The translations under genes were made by a program, and so were the position numbers. The notes below the pieces were generated by a model. It did not search any database. It was not told the origin of the DNA and saw nothing but the letters and a program-made list of their open reading frames with translations. Below, one piece after another: positions 33,201 through 45,200 of a stretch of 64,000 nt of DNA. The stretch comes from Platanthera guangdongensis (Eukaryota > Streptophyta > Magnoliopsida > Asparagales > Orchidaceae): positions 159,544,821-159,608,820 of the forward strand of contig CM077147.1 in the NCBI GenBank assembly GCA_039583875.1, read 5' to 3'. Position 1 is the stretch's first letter. Every line of letters begins with the position of its first letter.

Positions 33201-36200
33201 CCGGTTGTGCTGTGCAGGTTGTGCGGATAGCGCTGGAAAGCCAGGACTTGACTCTGATTGCGGTCAGGGACAGTGCGGACTCTGCGGTTAAGCAACAGGA
33301 GGTAAACAGCAGGTCGCGGATAGCGACCAGGCGGTCTTCTCTTTGGCGACTTGGTTCGGGGTTCAGGAAGTCGCCTGCTTCAGGCGGACTGTTCCATTCG
33401 GTGACGCAGCTTGTGCGGTCTGGCGGCGTGCAGATCGGCGGTGAAGAGCTAAGCATTGGAATAAGGGTGAGTCCGCGCGGCTTGGGTTGCGGTCTGGCGA
33501 CCTGGCGGACTGAGCGGACTCCACAGCAGTAGGTCGGCGGCTTGTTGATTGAGTCCGCGCGGCTTGTTTTTGTTCTTGTCTTTGTAACTGTCTCTGCTCT
33601 CCCGGTGTTGGGTTTTGGTGAAGCATGTCTCGCCATGTATGTCTCGCTTTGTAAAGAAGTTTGCTCTTGATCAATAAAGAAGCTTGTGCTGTATGTGTTG
33701 CTGGTTGTTGCTGCTTTGTTGAGATAACCCCTGCTAACTCCACGATCCGGGAAAACTTTCAACATTATAAGTGGGCGTATTCTCCTTTGGTTTGTTGAGT
33801 TTTCAACAGGGTATCCAAGGGGGCGTCTGCGGTTTGTTGAATTTTAACATGGTATCAGAGCCAGGTTGTTGGAGTGGTCAAGCAGTGCTCAATGGAAGTA
33901 GTTGCTCGTCTGAAGAGGAAACCAGTGGTAGAACCATGGCAGTGGAGGATGCAAGTTGTCTTGGAATTGATCTCCTTACAGAGACGAACTGTGAACGGTG
34001 GAAGTCCTGTATGAAGAGCTTTCTTCTTGGCGAGGACCTTTGGGAGGTTGTATGCGGAGCAGGAAGACAAGAGGATACTGCTGGCAATGCTGAGGCGATG
34101 AGAGCTTGGAAGGAGGCAAATGCGAAAGCGGAGTCTATTCTCAAGCAGGTGATCTCATCGGAGCTCTTGGACCACATCAGTGGATGTCGGTCAGCTGCGG
34201 AGGTTTGGACTTCGCTTGATGGGTTGTTCAGGAAGGAGGTGAAGGTTGCTGCTGAAGATGGTCCCTCTACTTCATATCAGGAAGAAAGGAGTGCTTCTCC
34301 TAGGCGTGATAGGAAGAGGAAGGAAGGACCAAGGTGCTATAAATGCAAGCAGCAAGGTCATCTTCGGAAGGAGTGCAAGGTTGTCTTGCTCTCGGCGAAC
34401 GTTGCTCAGGTAGGGAGGAAGGCGAAGAACGTGGTTGGGATATCAACTAGTTCTGGAGTTGATCGGAGGAATGCCAGTGATAGTGCAGCTATCTGGCATG
34501 AAAGACTGGGGCATGTAGGGATGGACAAGCTGAAAGCAATGGCGGAAAGAAGACTCGTAAGAGGCTTGCCTAGATTGTCATCCTATGGCGATGGTCGGGG
34601 GTGTGCGGGATGTCAGGAAAGTGGAGCCTATCGCTTCATGGTCGACAAAGCACAATCCTGATGTAATGCACCATTGGCGGTTGTCCATTGTGCTCTGGTG
34701 GCACCGACCATCACAGCCAGTCTTGGAGGCAGCAGGTTCATGCTGATATTGGTTGATGACTTTTCTGGGTATACTTGGGTATACTTTATGAAGAAGAAGT
34801 CCAACATGGTACGCTTGTTTGTGGAGTTCAAGAAGCTTGTGGAAGGCCAGCTTGGCCAGAGGATCAAGGTGTTGAGGACAAGTTTCGGTGGTGAGTTTGG
34901 CTCAACCGAGTTCTCACGCTTTTGCAGGAAGCAAGGGATCCGGATGGAGCTTTCTTGTGGACATACTTCACAACAGGGTAGTTTTGCAGCTCGGATGATT
35001 CGTTGTTTAACGGAGACCTGCAAGTGTTGGCTTCAGAGTAAAGGCGTTCCGAAGGCTCTTTGGGCGGAGGGAATTGCCTGTGCTGCTCATGTCATCAACC
35101 GGATGCCTCTTAGTCCGATCATAATGAAGACTCCTTATGAGCTGATGTTCGGAGTGAAGCCCTCAGTGAAGCACCTTCGGGTGTTTGGATCTACCTGCTA
35201 TATACACTCTCCGGGTGCTCTCAAGACAAAGCTAGTCTTTGTTGGGTATGATGAGCAGAGAAGAAGATGGAGGTGTATGGATCCTGCGACGAAGAAACTC
35301 ATAGTGTCGAGAGACATTGTTTTTGATGAGTTGACGCCGTATTGGGGTAGCTCTTATGTGGAGCTAGAGATAAGCAGGTCAGATGGTGGGCTGAAGGAGG
35401 CTGCTGCTAAGGAAGTGGAGTTGCCTGAGTCACCAGGTGCTCCAGGTTGTTCTAGCTCCGGGGCAAAGGCGTCAGAGTTGGGAAGAAGGGGGAGCGATGC
35501 TCCAGGATCTTCTGGCTCGAAGGCGGAGGCTTCCGGTTCAGGAAGCAAGGGGAGCGATGTTCCAGGCAGTTCTTGTTCAAGAGGGGAGTCTTCTGGTTCA
35601 GGTAGCAGGGGGAGCGTTGCTCCAGATGCTTTTGGTTCCAGTAAGGAGGCGTCTTGTTCAGGGAGCAAAGGGAGCATTGTTCCGGGTTTGCCCGGGAACG
35701 GAGCTGGTTCAATAGCAGCGGAGGTGGTTAGCCATGATCAGGTTCTTCGGAGATCGAAGAGGATCAGTAAGCCACCAGCTCGATATTGTGAAGGGAACAC
35801 GGCAGACTTGGTCCCGTGTTTCCTTGTTAGCACTCAGGTCGAGCAAGGTTCTTCTGGCTGTGATGACCCCACTAGAATCAAGGAGGTGGTTGACACCAAG
35901 TCTGAAGAGGTGACTTCTCTCAGAGGCAACGAGGCTTGGACTTCAGTATCCAAGGAAGTTGGTGATACTCCTGTGATGCAAGAGTGGAGGTTGAAGCTGA
36001 AGAAGGCAGAGGGAAGCATGACTCCTTTTTGGAGATGCTGGAGGGCTCCCTCATGGTCCATGATATGCGGGGCGAGGACTATGTCTTTGACATCTCTTCG
36101 TAGATGCTATCGGAGGGACCAGGTGCAAGGTTACGGGAGCTGCTGGAGTTATTCACCACTTCTCACTTCAAGGGGGAGTGTTGAATTCTGTGAAGTGAAA

Positions 36201-39200
36201 GTGGGTGAATGGAAGGCTTGGGAAACCTATCCGCGCGGACTACGCGGACAGGGTTGGCGGACTGCTAGGTCGGCAGGGATGTTGCAGGCGGTTTGCTCTG
36301 TGGCGGCCTGGGCGGTCTGTTCGCGCGGACTACGCGGACAGCAGCGGCGGTCTGACAGGCCAGTGTATGCTCAGCAGGCGGTTGACTCCCAGGAAGTAAC
36401 CGGGCGGATAGAAATGTAATCCGCGGAGTCCGGCATGAAGCGGACTGAAGAACTGGAGCTCGGCAGACCGGTTTGGCAGTTGCCTTGGTCTTGCTCTAGT
36501 GAAGCGGCAAGTGGAAGCCGCGGAGACCGCCGGTCAGCGCGGACAGAAACTGGAGGTCGCCCGGTATGGCGGGCTAGATCCAGTGTCCGCCAGTAAGTGC
36601 GGACTGGCCCTTGTGGTCAGCGGACTGGACTTGGTGTGATCTGAACCAAGTCCAGGATGGCTCAGTCCGGGGAGATCGCGCAGTGGAGCGCGGGCTGGTT
36701 TCTCAGTCCGCCAAACGTAGTAGAAGTGTTGTTGCCTTGTTTGCTAGCTTGGGGAAATGCGGACTGGAGCCAGAGTCCGCTGAGTCCAGTTTAGCCTTGT
36801 GACGAGGTTATGGACTCAGGAGTTGCGGACTGGAGTCTGCTGTTAGCGGACTGGATTGGCGTGTCCGCTAAGTCCGGAGGTGCCTTGGCAATGAGGCAAT
36901 GGACTTGGGATATGCGGACGGTAGCCGGGTGTCCGCTGAGTCCGGCAGGTGCCTTGATGGCGAGGCTGCGGGCTCGGGTTTTGCGGCCTGATGCCTTGTC
37001 CGCATAATGGCGGACACGGCTGTTGTGGAGTCCGGCTGTGGTGGTCCTGGCTTGGCCTCTGGCGGCAAGGCGGGCTGGATATTGGAGTCCGGCCTTGGAG
37101 AAGCTGGGGCGGACTGGCTATCTGCACAGGAGCGGCGAACTGGAATGTGTGTCCGCGGGCTGGCGGACACACTTGTTCTAGCTGCGGGATGTGGCGGTGA
37201 TCCTATCGGCTAGGGCGGCGACCATACTCATCGTCGTGCCTATAAATAGGACCCATGTCACATCAGGAAAAGAGGAGGAACCTAGACCGAAGTAAGTGAA
37301 CAGTAATTGAGCTCGCGTAAGTTGCTGCGGTCTGGACTTTGGTGTCCGCGCGGATTGAGAGTTGACCCGGTTGTGCTGTGCAGGTTGTGCGGATAGCGCT
37401 GGAAAGCCAGGACTTGGCTCTGATTGCGGTCAGGGACAGTGCGGACTCTGCGGTTAAGCAACAGGCGGTAAACAGCAGGTCGCGGATAGCGACCAGACGG
37501 TCTTCTCTTTGGCGACTTGGTTCGGGGTTCAGGAAGTCGCCTGCTTCAGGCGGACTGTTCCATTCGGTGACGCAGCTTGTGCGGTCTGGCGGCGTGCAGA
37601 TCGGCGGTGAAGAGCTAAGCATTGGAATAAGGGTGAGTCCGCGCGGCTTGGGTTGCGGTCTGGCGACCTGGCGGACTGAGCGGACTCCACAGCAGTAGGT
37701 CGGCGGCTTGTTGATTGAGTCCGCGCGGCTTGTTTTTGTTCTTGTCTTTGTAACTGTCTCTGCTGTCCCGGTGTTGGGTTTTGGTGAAGCATGTCTCGCC
37801 ATGTATGTCTCGCTTTGTAAAGAAGTTTGCTCTTGATCAATAAAGAAGCTTGTGCTGCATGTGTTGCTGGTTGTTGCTGCTTTGTTGAGATAACCCCTGC
37901 TAACTCCACGATCCGGGAAAACTTTCAACATTATAAGTGGGCGTATTCTCCTTCGGTTTGTTGAGTTTTCAACAGGGTATCCAAGGGGGCGTCTGCGGTT
38001 TGTTGAATTTTAACACTTGCGCTATTGCCTCTTCATTTCTCTGTCGCGGACGCTCCATTCCTTTCTCGACGCCGACGTCGCCGACGGCTCGACGCTCTCT
38101 TCCTTTCTCTCAGCCGACGCCGACGCAGACGCTCTCTTCCTTTCTCTCTGCCAGTCTGCCGACGCCAACGCCAATTGTTATCTCACATTCTCTCCAGGTA
38201 TCCTAGATCCTTCATTCCTTTTCCATTTTCTCTTTATTTCCTATTTGGTCGTTCTTTTTTCTTTGTTTCTGATTTCAGATCCATTTTCTCACTTATGCAG
38301 GCTCGTTTCTTCCCTAACAGAGCATGATTGTTTTATATAATTTGTGAAACATCCTAATTGTTGCTAGCCTGCTATGAATATGATTGTATTTGTGAAACAT
38401 CCTAAGTCCTAACAGAGCATGATTGTGTATTTGTCTATTATGCAGGCTCGTTTCTTCCCTATGACATGAGTATGATTGTTTTATATAATTTGTAACTTTA
38501 TATATACTTTATAGTTTATACATAATCCCTCATTTTTTATGATTCCTAGTTGATTGATTCTTTACTTATACCAGAAAAATAGAGATGTCTGGTTCGGGTC
38601 CAGCTTCCAAGCCCACTACCATAAAGTCTCGCAAGAATGTTTTAGGTTCAAGAAGTGATATGGGGTAGCTTCATGGGATTGAGAATGATAGTACCACTAA
38701 GAAAGTGCAGTGCAAATATTGTCGGGTAATTCGATCTGGTGGAATATACAAGTTGAAACATCACTTGGCAGGTACTGAATTTAATGTTGAGGCGTGTACA
38801 AAAGTACCAGAGGATGTCAGATGGCAATTTTGACTATTCTTCAAGCACATGGAGAAGAAGCTTTAAAGAAAAAAAGATATATTCAGAGGAGGATGAGGTT
38901 GAGGTTGAGGTTGGCGTGGGACAAACAAAAAAATCAAAAGGGAAGGAGCCTATGGATTTATTTGTTAGAAATCAAGTCAATCGGCAATTAATCAGATTTT
39001 TAAAAAGGACATGCGTGAGAAAGCATGACAACAGATTGGTCGCTTTTTCTATACAAGTGTCATTCTCTTCAACTGTGTCAAGAACCCGGAGTTCATTAGC
39101 ATGGTTGAAGCAATAGGCCAACATGGCCCGGGAATGAAACCACCTTTTTATAATGATATTAGAGTAAAATATCTAAAACAAGAAGTTGATAAAATTCTAG

Positions 39201-42200
39201 AATTACTAGAGGAGTACAAGGTGGAATGGCAAAAAGTGGGTTGTACGATTATGTCTGATGTATGGTCAGATAGGAAACAAAGAACTATATGCAACTTTCT
39301 GGTGAATAGTCCAAAAAGCACAGTGTTCTTATCATCGATAGATACTTCAAAATTTTTTAAAACTGCGAATAAAGTTTTTGAATTGTTAGATGAAGCTGTG
39401 GAAAAAGTTGGAGAAGGAAATGTTGTTCAGGTTGTGAGAGATAATGTTTCAAATTACAAGGTTGCTGGTGAAATGTTGATGGAGAAGAGAACATTTATAT
39501 TGGACACCATGTGTCGCACATTGTATTGACTTAATTTTAGAAGATCTTTGAGAAAAAAATCGATCTTCATAAAGTAACAATTGTAAATGGTGGAAAGATA
39601 ACAACATACATATATTCCAAAACTCTTCTTCACACTTGGTTGTTTGACTTTACGAAGGGGAAAGAGTTAATCCGACCTGCAGTTACTAAATTTGCAACAA
39701 CTTATATGACATTGGATGCCTTTCTGAAAATAAAGGTGGTTTGATGACGATGTTTATCTCTGTCAAGTGGAAGTCCAGTCGATTTGCTGGTTCAAAGGAG
39801 GGGAAAGCTGTTCAAAGAATTGTTTTGAATTCAATTCAATTTTAGTTTCATGTTACATTATGCTTGAAGGCAGCACTTCCGCTCATCAAAGTGCTCAGAA
39901 TGGTTGATTCAGAGGGTCATATTATGAGATTCATATATAAGCAAATGGATAGCACAAAGGAGAAAATTCGATTAAATTTTGATAACATCAAGAAAAAGTA
40001 AGGAGTTTAATAGTTTGGGTCAGACTTTGCAAAATCAACTGGAACCAAAAGAGCTTCAGGTTAAACATATTTGTTTAATACTATTTTCAATTATCAAGCA
40101 ATAAACATTTAATGTATTGTTATTTACAGCTGACTGGTGGGATTCCTACGAAGATAACTGCCCGGAATTAAAAAGATTTGCAATCCGGGTTCTTAGCTTA
40201 CATATAGCTCTTCTGGATGTGAACGTAACTGGAGTGCCTTTGAGAAGATGAGATATACTACACGAAAATATAATAACACTTAACATTGAATATTTGACTA
40301 ACTTCAATTTCAGTCAAGCATCGGTGTTCTTATAATTTTTATTTTTTTCAAAATAAGTGCATTCGAAAAGAAGAAACCGATTGTATCAAAAGAAAATGAA
40401 TGATCTAGTTTTTGTTACGTACAATATGAAGTTGATGGAACGACAAGATAGAAGAGATGTGCATCTAAAGGAGAAGAAGCTGATTGCATCAAAAGAAAAT
40501 GAATGATCTAGTTTTTGTGACGTGCAATATGAAGTTGATGGAACGACAAGATAGAAGAGATATGCATCTAAAGGAGAAGTTTTTAAACTTTGAGGATATC
40601 CATTCGGATGATGAATGAATCACCGAGAAGGAAGATCACGTTCTTCCCCGTAAGGGCAATTGGTTGGGGATTCTTCAAAGTAGAGATGTCCAAGAAACCT
40701 ATAGTGATGATAGTGCGGAAGGAATGTTGAAGAATTTGTTGCAGCAGTAGCTGATGAATGTAAGTTTGATATTATTCAATTAGAAAATGTAAAATTATTC
40801 AACTATATTATGTATCATAATTAAAATCTTTCTATTTTAAGTGGAGTATATGATCTCACCAAAAGGCGAAGCGAACTTGATGTTGGTGATTATATTAGTG
40901 AAGCTAAATGGGATGATGATCATAATGATAGTGATGATGATGACGATGCAGAGAATGTAGAACTTGATGATGAGGACATGGCTGATGTGGCTATTAAGGA
41001 TTTATATTAGCGTTCTGTATCGGTCCGACGAACAAATGTTAAAGATTTATATTAGGACATGATTGATGTGAACTTTATGTTATTTTAGGTTTAGTTGTTC
41101 ATTAGTTTATTTTTGATATACGTACTTAAATGTTTATTAGTTTTATAGTTTCTTATGTGTTAATTGTGTGTAATTGGATGATAAAAAAATTTACATATTT
41201 TACATCATAATTTATGATTTTTGTAGAATTTTACGATCCTCGATCCGATCTAACGATCCGATCCAACCGGAAAACAATCCTACCTAGGATCTAGATCATG
41301 ACAATCTTGGTTGACATTCCAAGGCCTCAAGCCCAACCCCAATAAAGGAAAAACATTTTTGGATATGCAATCTCCGATGAGTCCCAAAGAGGTTCAACAG
41401 CTGAAAGGAAGGACTGCAGGCTTGAGCCGCTTTATCTCATACTCAGGAGATAAGTGTGCCCCATTCTTCAAAACCCTTCGAGGTGGAGCCAAGTTCGAAT
41501 GGATGGAGGAATACGGCAAGGCATTCGAGGAATTGAAATGGCAGCTGACAATGACATCGACCCCCCTCCTCCAAAGCTCTCGCCAGTCAGAAGATTTGTT
41601 TATATAACTCAGTGTCGGGACTAAGGCTATCAGCTCGGTGTTAGTCTGGGAAGAAGGCAAGAAGCAGTTCTCCATACATTACATTAGACCTGTGCTGAAG
41701 AGCGTCGAGACTCGGTAACTATCCTGAAAAAGCTGTCCTTGGCTCTAGTGGTATCAGCACGGAGACTTCATCCTTATTTCCAAGCTCATTCCATTCAAGT
41801 AGTCACCGACCATTTGCTGAGGAAGCCCAAGCACTCAGGGAGGTTGACCAAGTGGGTAATCAAGCTCAGTGAGTTCTACATCTCGAACGTCCCGAGGACA
41901 ACCATCAAAGCTCAAGTCCAAGCAGATTTTATTACCGACTTCGACGAGGATGACATCGGGAGGTGGGAGATTCCTACCTCGTTGTACAGGGTAATGTTTG
42001 TGGATGATGCCTCGAGGAGAAATTCTGTCGGCGCAGGAGTCATCCTAATCAGTCCAAACGACGTCAGAATCGAGCAAGCAGATGGACTTCATTTTCCCAC
42101 CACCATCAATAAAGGAAAATACAAAGCGCTAATAGTCGGTTTGGGCATGGCACGGGAGCACGTCATCGAAGACGTCGAAATGCGGACGGATTCCCTGGTG

Positions 42201-45200
42201 ATGGCATCACGGATAAACAGAATCTTCGAGATCAGGGAACCCCTCCTTCAGAAGTACCAAGCTCTTGTTGAGCAACGGATCGGGCATTTTTGTACCTTCA
42301 ACATTCAACATATACCGCGAGAAGAGAACATCAGGGCCGATGAGTTGGCAAGTACGGCCTCCCCGCTGGAGGAACCCACACAGTTTTTTCACCCAATAAT
42401 CGAGGAATTAGATGTCATGGAGATCGATCAACGCCCGTCTTAGATGGATCCTACCATTCACTATTTGACAACGGGAGAAATTCACACCTCATTGACGGAT
42501 AAAAGGAGGTTCCGGCTCAAGGCTGCGCACTACTCCTTCGTCTCCGAAGTCTTCTATCAGAAGACTTTTCTTTCACCCCTAGCAAGGTGCGTGTCAGAAT
42601 TTCCAAAAGTCCTACAAGAAATTCATTCATGAGAGCCCAGCTAGCCATCAGGAAAGACAGGTGATTATGCAAAGAAGTGCTTCAAGTGTGTGAAGTTCTC
42701 CCCTTTAGACCCACTCAACATAGCAGTTTCGAATTGCGATCCATCTCGGTTTTATGATCGTTTGTTGTTTGGGGAGGGACCTCGTCGGCCCTTTCCCCGT
42801 GACAAGTGGGCAACGACGCTTTATCCTTGCGATGATAGACTATTTCAACAAGTTGATAAAGGTCAAGTCTTTAGACAAAACCACGACTCAAGGCGTCAAG
42901 AGCTTCATATAGGAGAGATCATATGTCGGCACGGGATCCCCGTGGACATCATCGCGGGTAATGGTCCCCTAATTTGCCAATTTTGATTTGTTGAGTTTCT
43001 ATGAACAAATTGGCATAGAGTTTCGTTTTGAAGCAGCCAACAAGTAAATTCTAAGCATGCTGAAGAAGAAGGTAGAAAACACTTGTGACAACTGGGTAGA
43101 GCAACTGCCCATAGTGTTATGGACACTAAGGACCACTCCCTCCTCCGTCGCAGGGGAAACCCAATTCAAGTTATCGCACGACTCCGAAGTTCTCATCCCG
43201 GTAGAGTTTGGTGTCATGAGTCTGAGGGTCCTCTCCAAGCAGAACGACGAAAGTTGGATGGAGAACAACGGTGAGGAAATATGGTGCAGACTCGACCTCA
43301 TCGAGGAGCTAAGGGATCAATTTGTCATCCGACGCGAAGAGATCAAAAGGAGGATGACAAAACATTTTGACAAGCACATCGGGGTAAAGCAATTCACCGC
43401 GGGAGATCGGATCATGAAAAAGGTGGATACGACAAGTAGGTCAACCTTAGTGGGAAAGCTCAACCGAATTAGGTAGGGCATTTCATCATCAGGAAGGTCC
43501 AGAGCAATGTCTATCACTTACAGTCTCACGAGGGAGAAGAAACCACTAACAATAGGAGTGGTGACGACCTAAAAAGATGCTACTCCTAGATCATAATATC
43601 TCTCTCACTTCCCCTATCTTTCAGTCCTTTTTAAACAATGAACATGCGTTCATGACAAATTCTGGGATGTTAACGCTTTTAGTTGTGTTGAGGTTTCCTT
43701 CAAAGTGTCTCGAAGTATCGAACAGCAATTTAGACCTTAAGTCATGGCCCATCTGTTCCCCCTTTACACGGGACATTCGCCTCGTCAAGCGGAGGATTTT
43801 TGGCCTCACATTTTTTGCTCCCCTCAGGCAGTCCCGGGACTTGCTTGAATCTCCATTCGTGATGTCCTGATCCAATGGCTTGCAGAGGTCTTCATGTCTC
43901 TGACCTCCTCTGTCGGCAACTGTAAGCCCTCTTATCACTTTCGTAATTTCACTACCATTGCCCTCGTTGGAGTCCAACTCTCACGACAGGCATATGTGGT
44001 AGGCTTTGTAGATTTGGGCGAGCTTGACAGCTCGTAGCGCATCAACAGAGTTGTCGCTGTCGTCTGGGTACCTTTTTGTGGACAAGCTCCGTATAACGGA
44101 TGCCTCATTCCCCTCGAGTGTGTCCGGACGTCTCTTGCAGAGGAGAGCTCCACGAATGTCATATGCCCAACTGGTGACCCGCACCTGTGGTGGTAGAATC
44201 CCTTGGCTGAGTAATGGGCGCCATTGTCCCCACAGGGTGTCTTTATGGAAAAGCACTCGGTCTTCGGACACCCAAAACTCCACTAGACGATCCCGGTGGA
44301 GGAAAGCTCCGCGAGCCCTTATCTCTATGATAGCGCAATCAGTCTGCTTTGTGCCCTTGCCTTGAGCCCACACCATCTTCTTGTAGCTTGTTCGAGATGA
44401 GCATTAAATGAAAGAGGTTGTCCCTAATTATAGGAAGGCACAACATTTTGCCTTGAAAGCCTATGTGCCAAAAGTCGGACTGACCGAGCGGGCACTTCGC
44501 GGTGACCGTACCCCCTCTAAGTGGATTTCCCAGCAAAAAAAGACAAGAAAGCACAGGTGTTCGCACAAAGCGGAAATATTTGCCACGACACGCAATCCAA
44601 CGTCTAGCAAAAAATGAAAGCAAAAGTGGGGTTAAATAAAAAGATAACACGCGAAGCATAAAGTAATCAAATTATTACAAATCATTGTTTCCCTAAAAAA
44701 AGAATTCCCACACACTAGCCCTTTCTGGGCAAGAGCGATCCACACCCAAGAATGCCAAACCGTCCGAGATTACAATGTGCGCAATTTGTGCGGCCACCAA
44801 AATCTATTCAACATGGCATTAGATGTGTGCAAGGAGCAGACATCCTCCCGAACTCTCGCCGCATATTTAACCAAAGCACCCTCGAGAGCCTCAGGAGGTC
44901 GCGACCCGGAGTCGGTGTCATTCTACAAGGACACCGACTTGGTGACTCCGGCAACAAAGGCAGCATTCTGCTTCTTCAGCGCCTCCAGCTCCCTCTCAAG
45001 TTTGCCAATCTCCACACGTGAATTCCATAAGTTTCTTTGCATGAATTTCATCCTTGCTCGCATCTCTTTGATGGATGTTGTCACAGCCTCTACAAAGGAA
45101 TTCACCCGCATCAAGGGTAAGTTTTGAATACTCATGCATTTTATAACCGACCGGACGATAGGTAGGAGAGGGCGCATCTATGGTATCTGTCACGACCTCC

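Larger units (their letters stand above)
32013..38015 (+). mobile_element. copia element C, non-autonomous, young
   Basis: Two 1837-bp LTRs (TGTTGAATTCTG to TTGAATTTTAACA), primer site TGGTATCAGAGC, polypurine tract before the 3' LTR, flanks TTTGC and CTTGC (4 of 5). The internal region is only 2.3 kb: gag, zinc knuckle, GAG-pre-integrase, integrase-like frame, then a remnant. Protease active site, RT and RNase H are absent. I count about 24 differences between the LTRs by eye (about 1.3 percent), indicating a recent insertion. Confidence 0.92.
31787..41309 (+). mobile_element. hAT transposon 2, interrupted by copia C
   Basis: Perfect 8-bp target duplication GTTGACAT (31779-31786, 41310-41317). 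Left end CAAGTTTTTCAGAATCACGA; right end read inward CAAGATTGTCATGATC. Ends are rich in GATC/CGATCC words like the MITE at 10445-11214. Removal of the nested copia (32013-38015) leaves about 3.5 kb. The transposase is broken. Confidence 0.88.

Noticed and set aside
32029..33765. Many long open frames on both strands in the copia C LTRs (also 36205-37931)
   Set aside because: They repeat identically in both LTRs, overlap in all phases and result from GCGGAC-rich composition.
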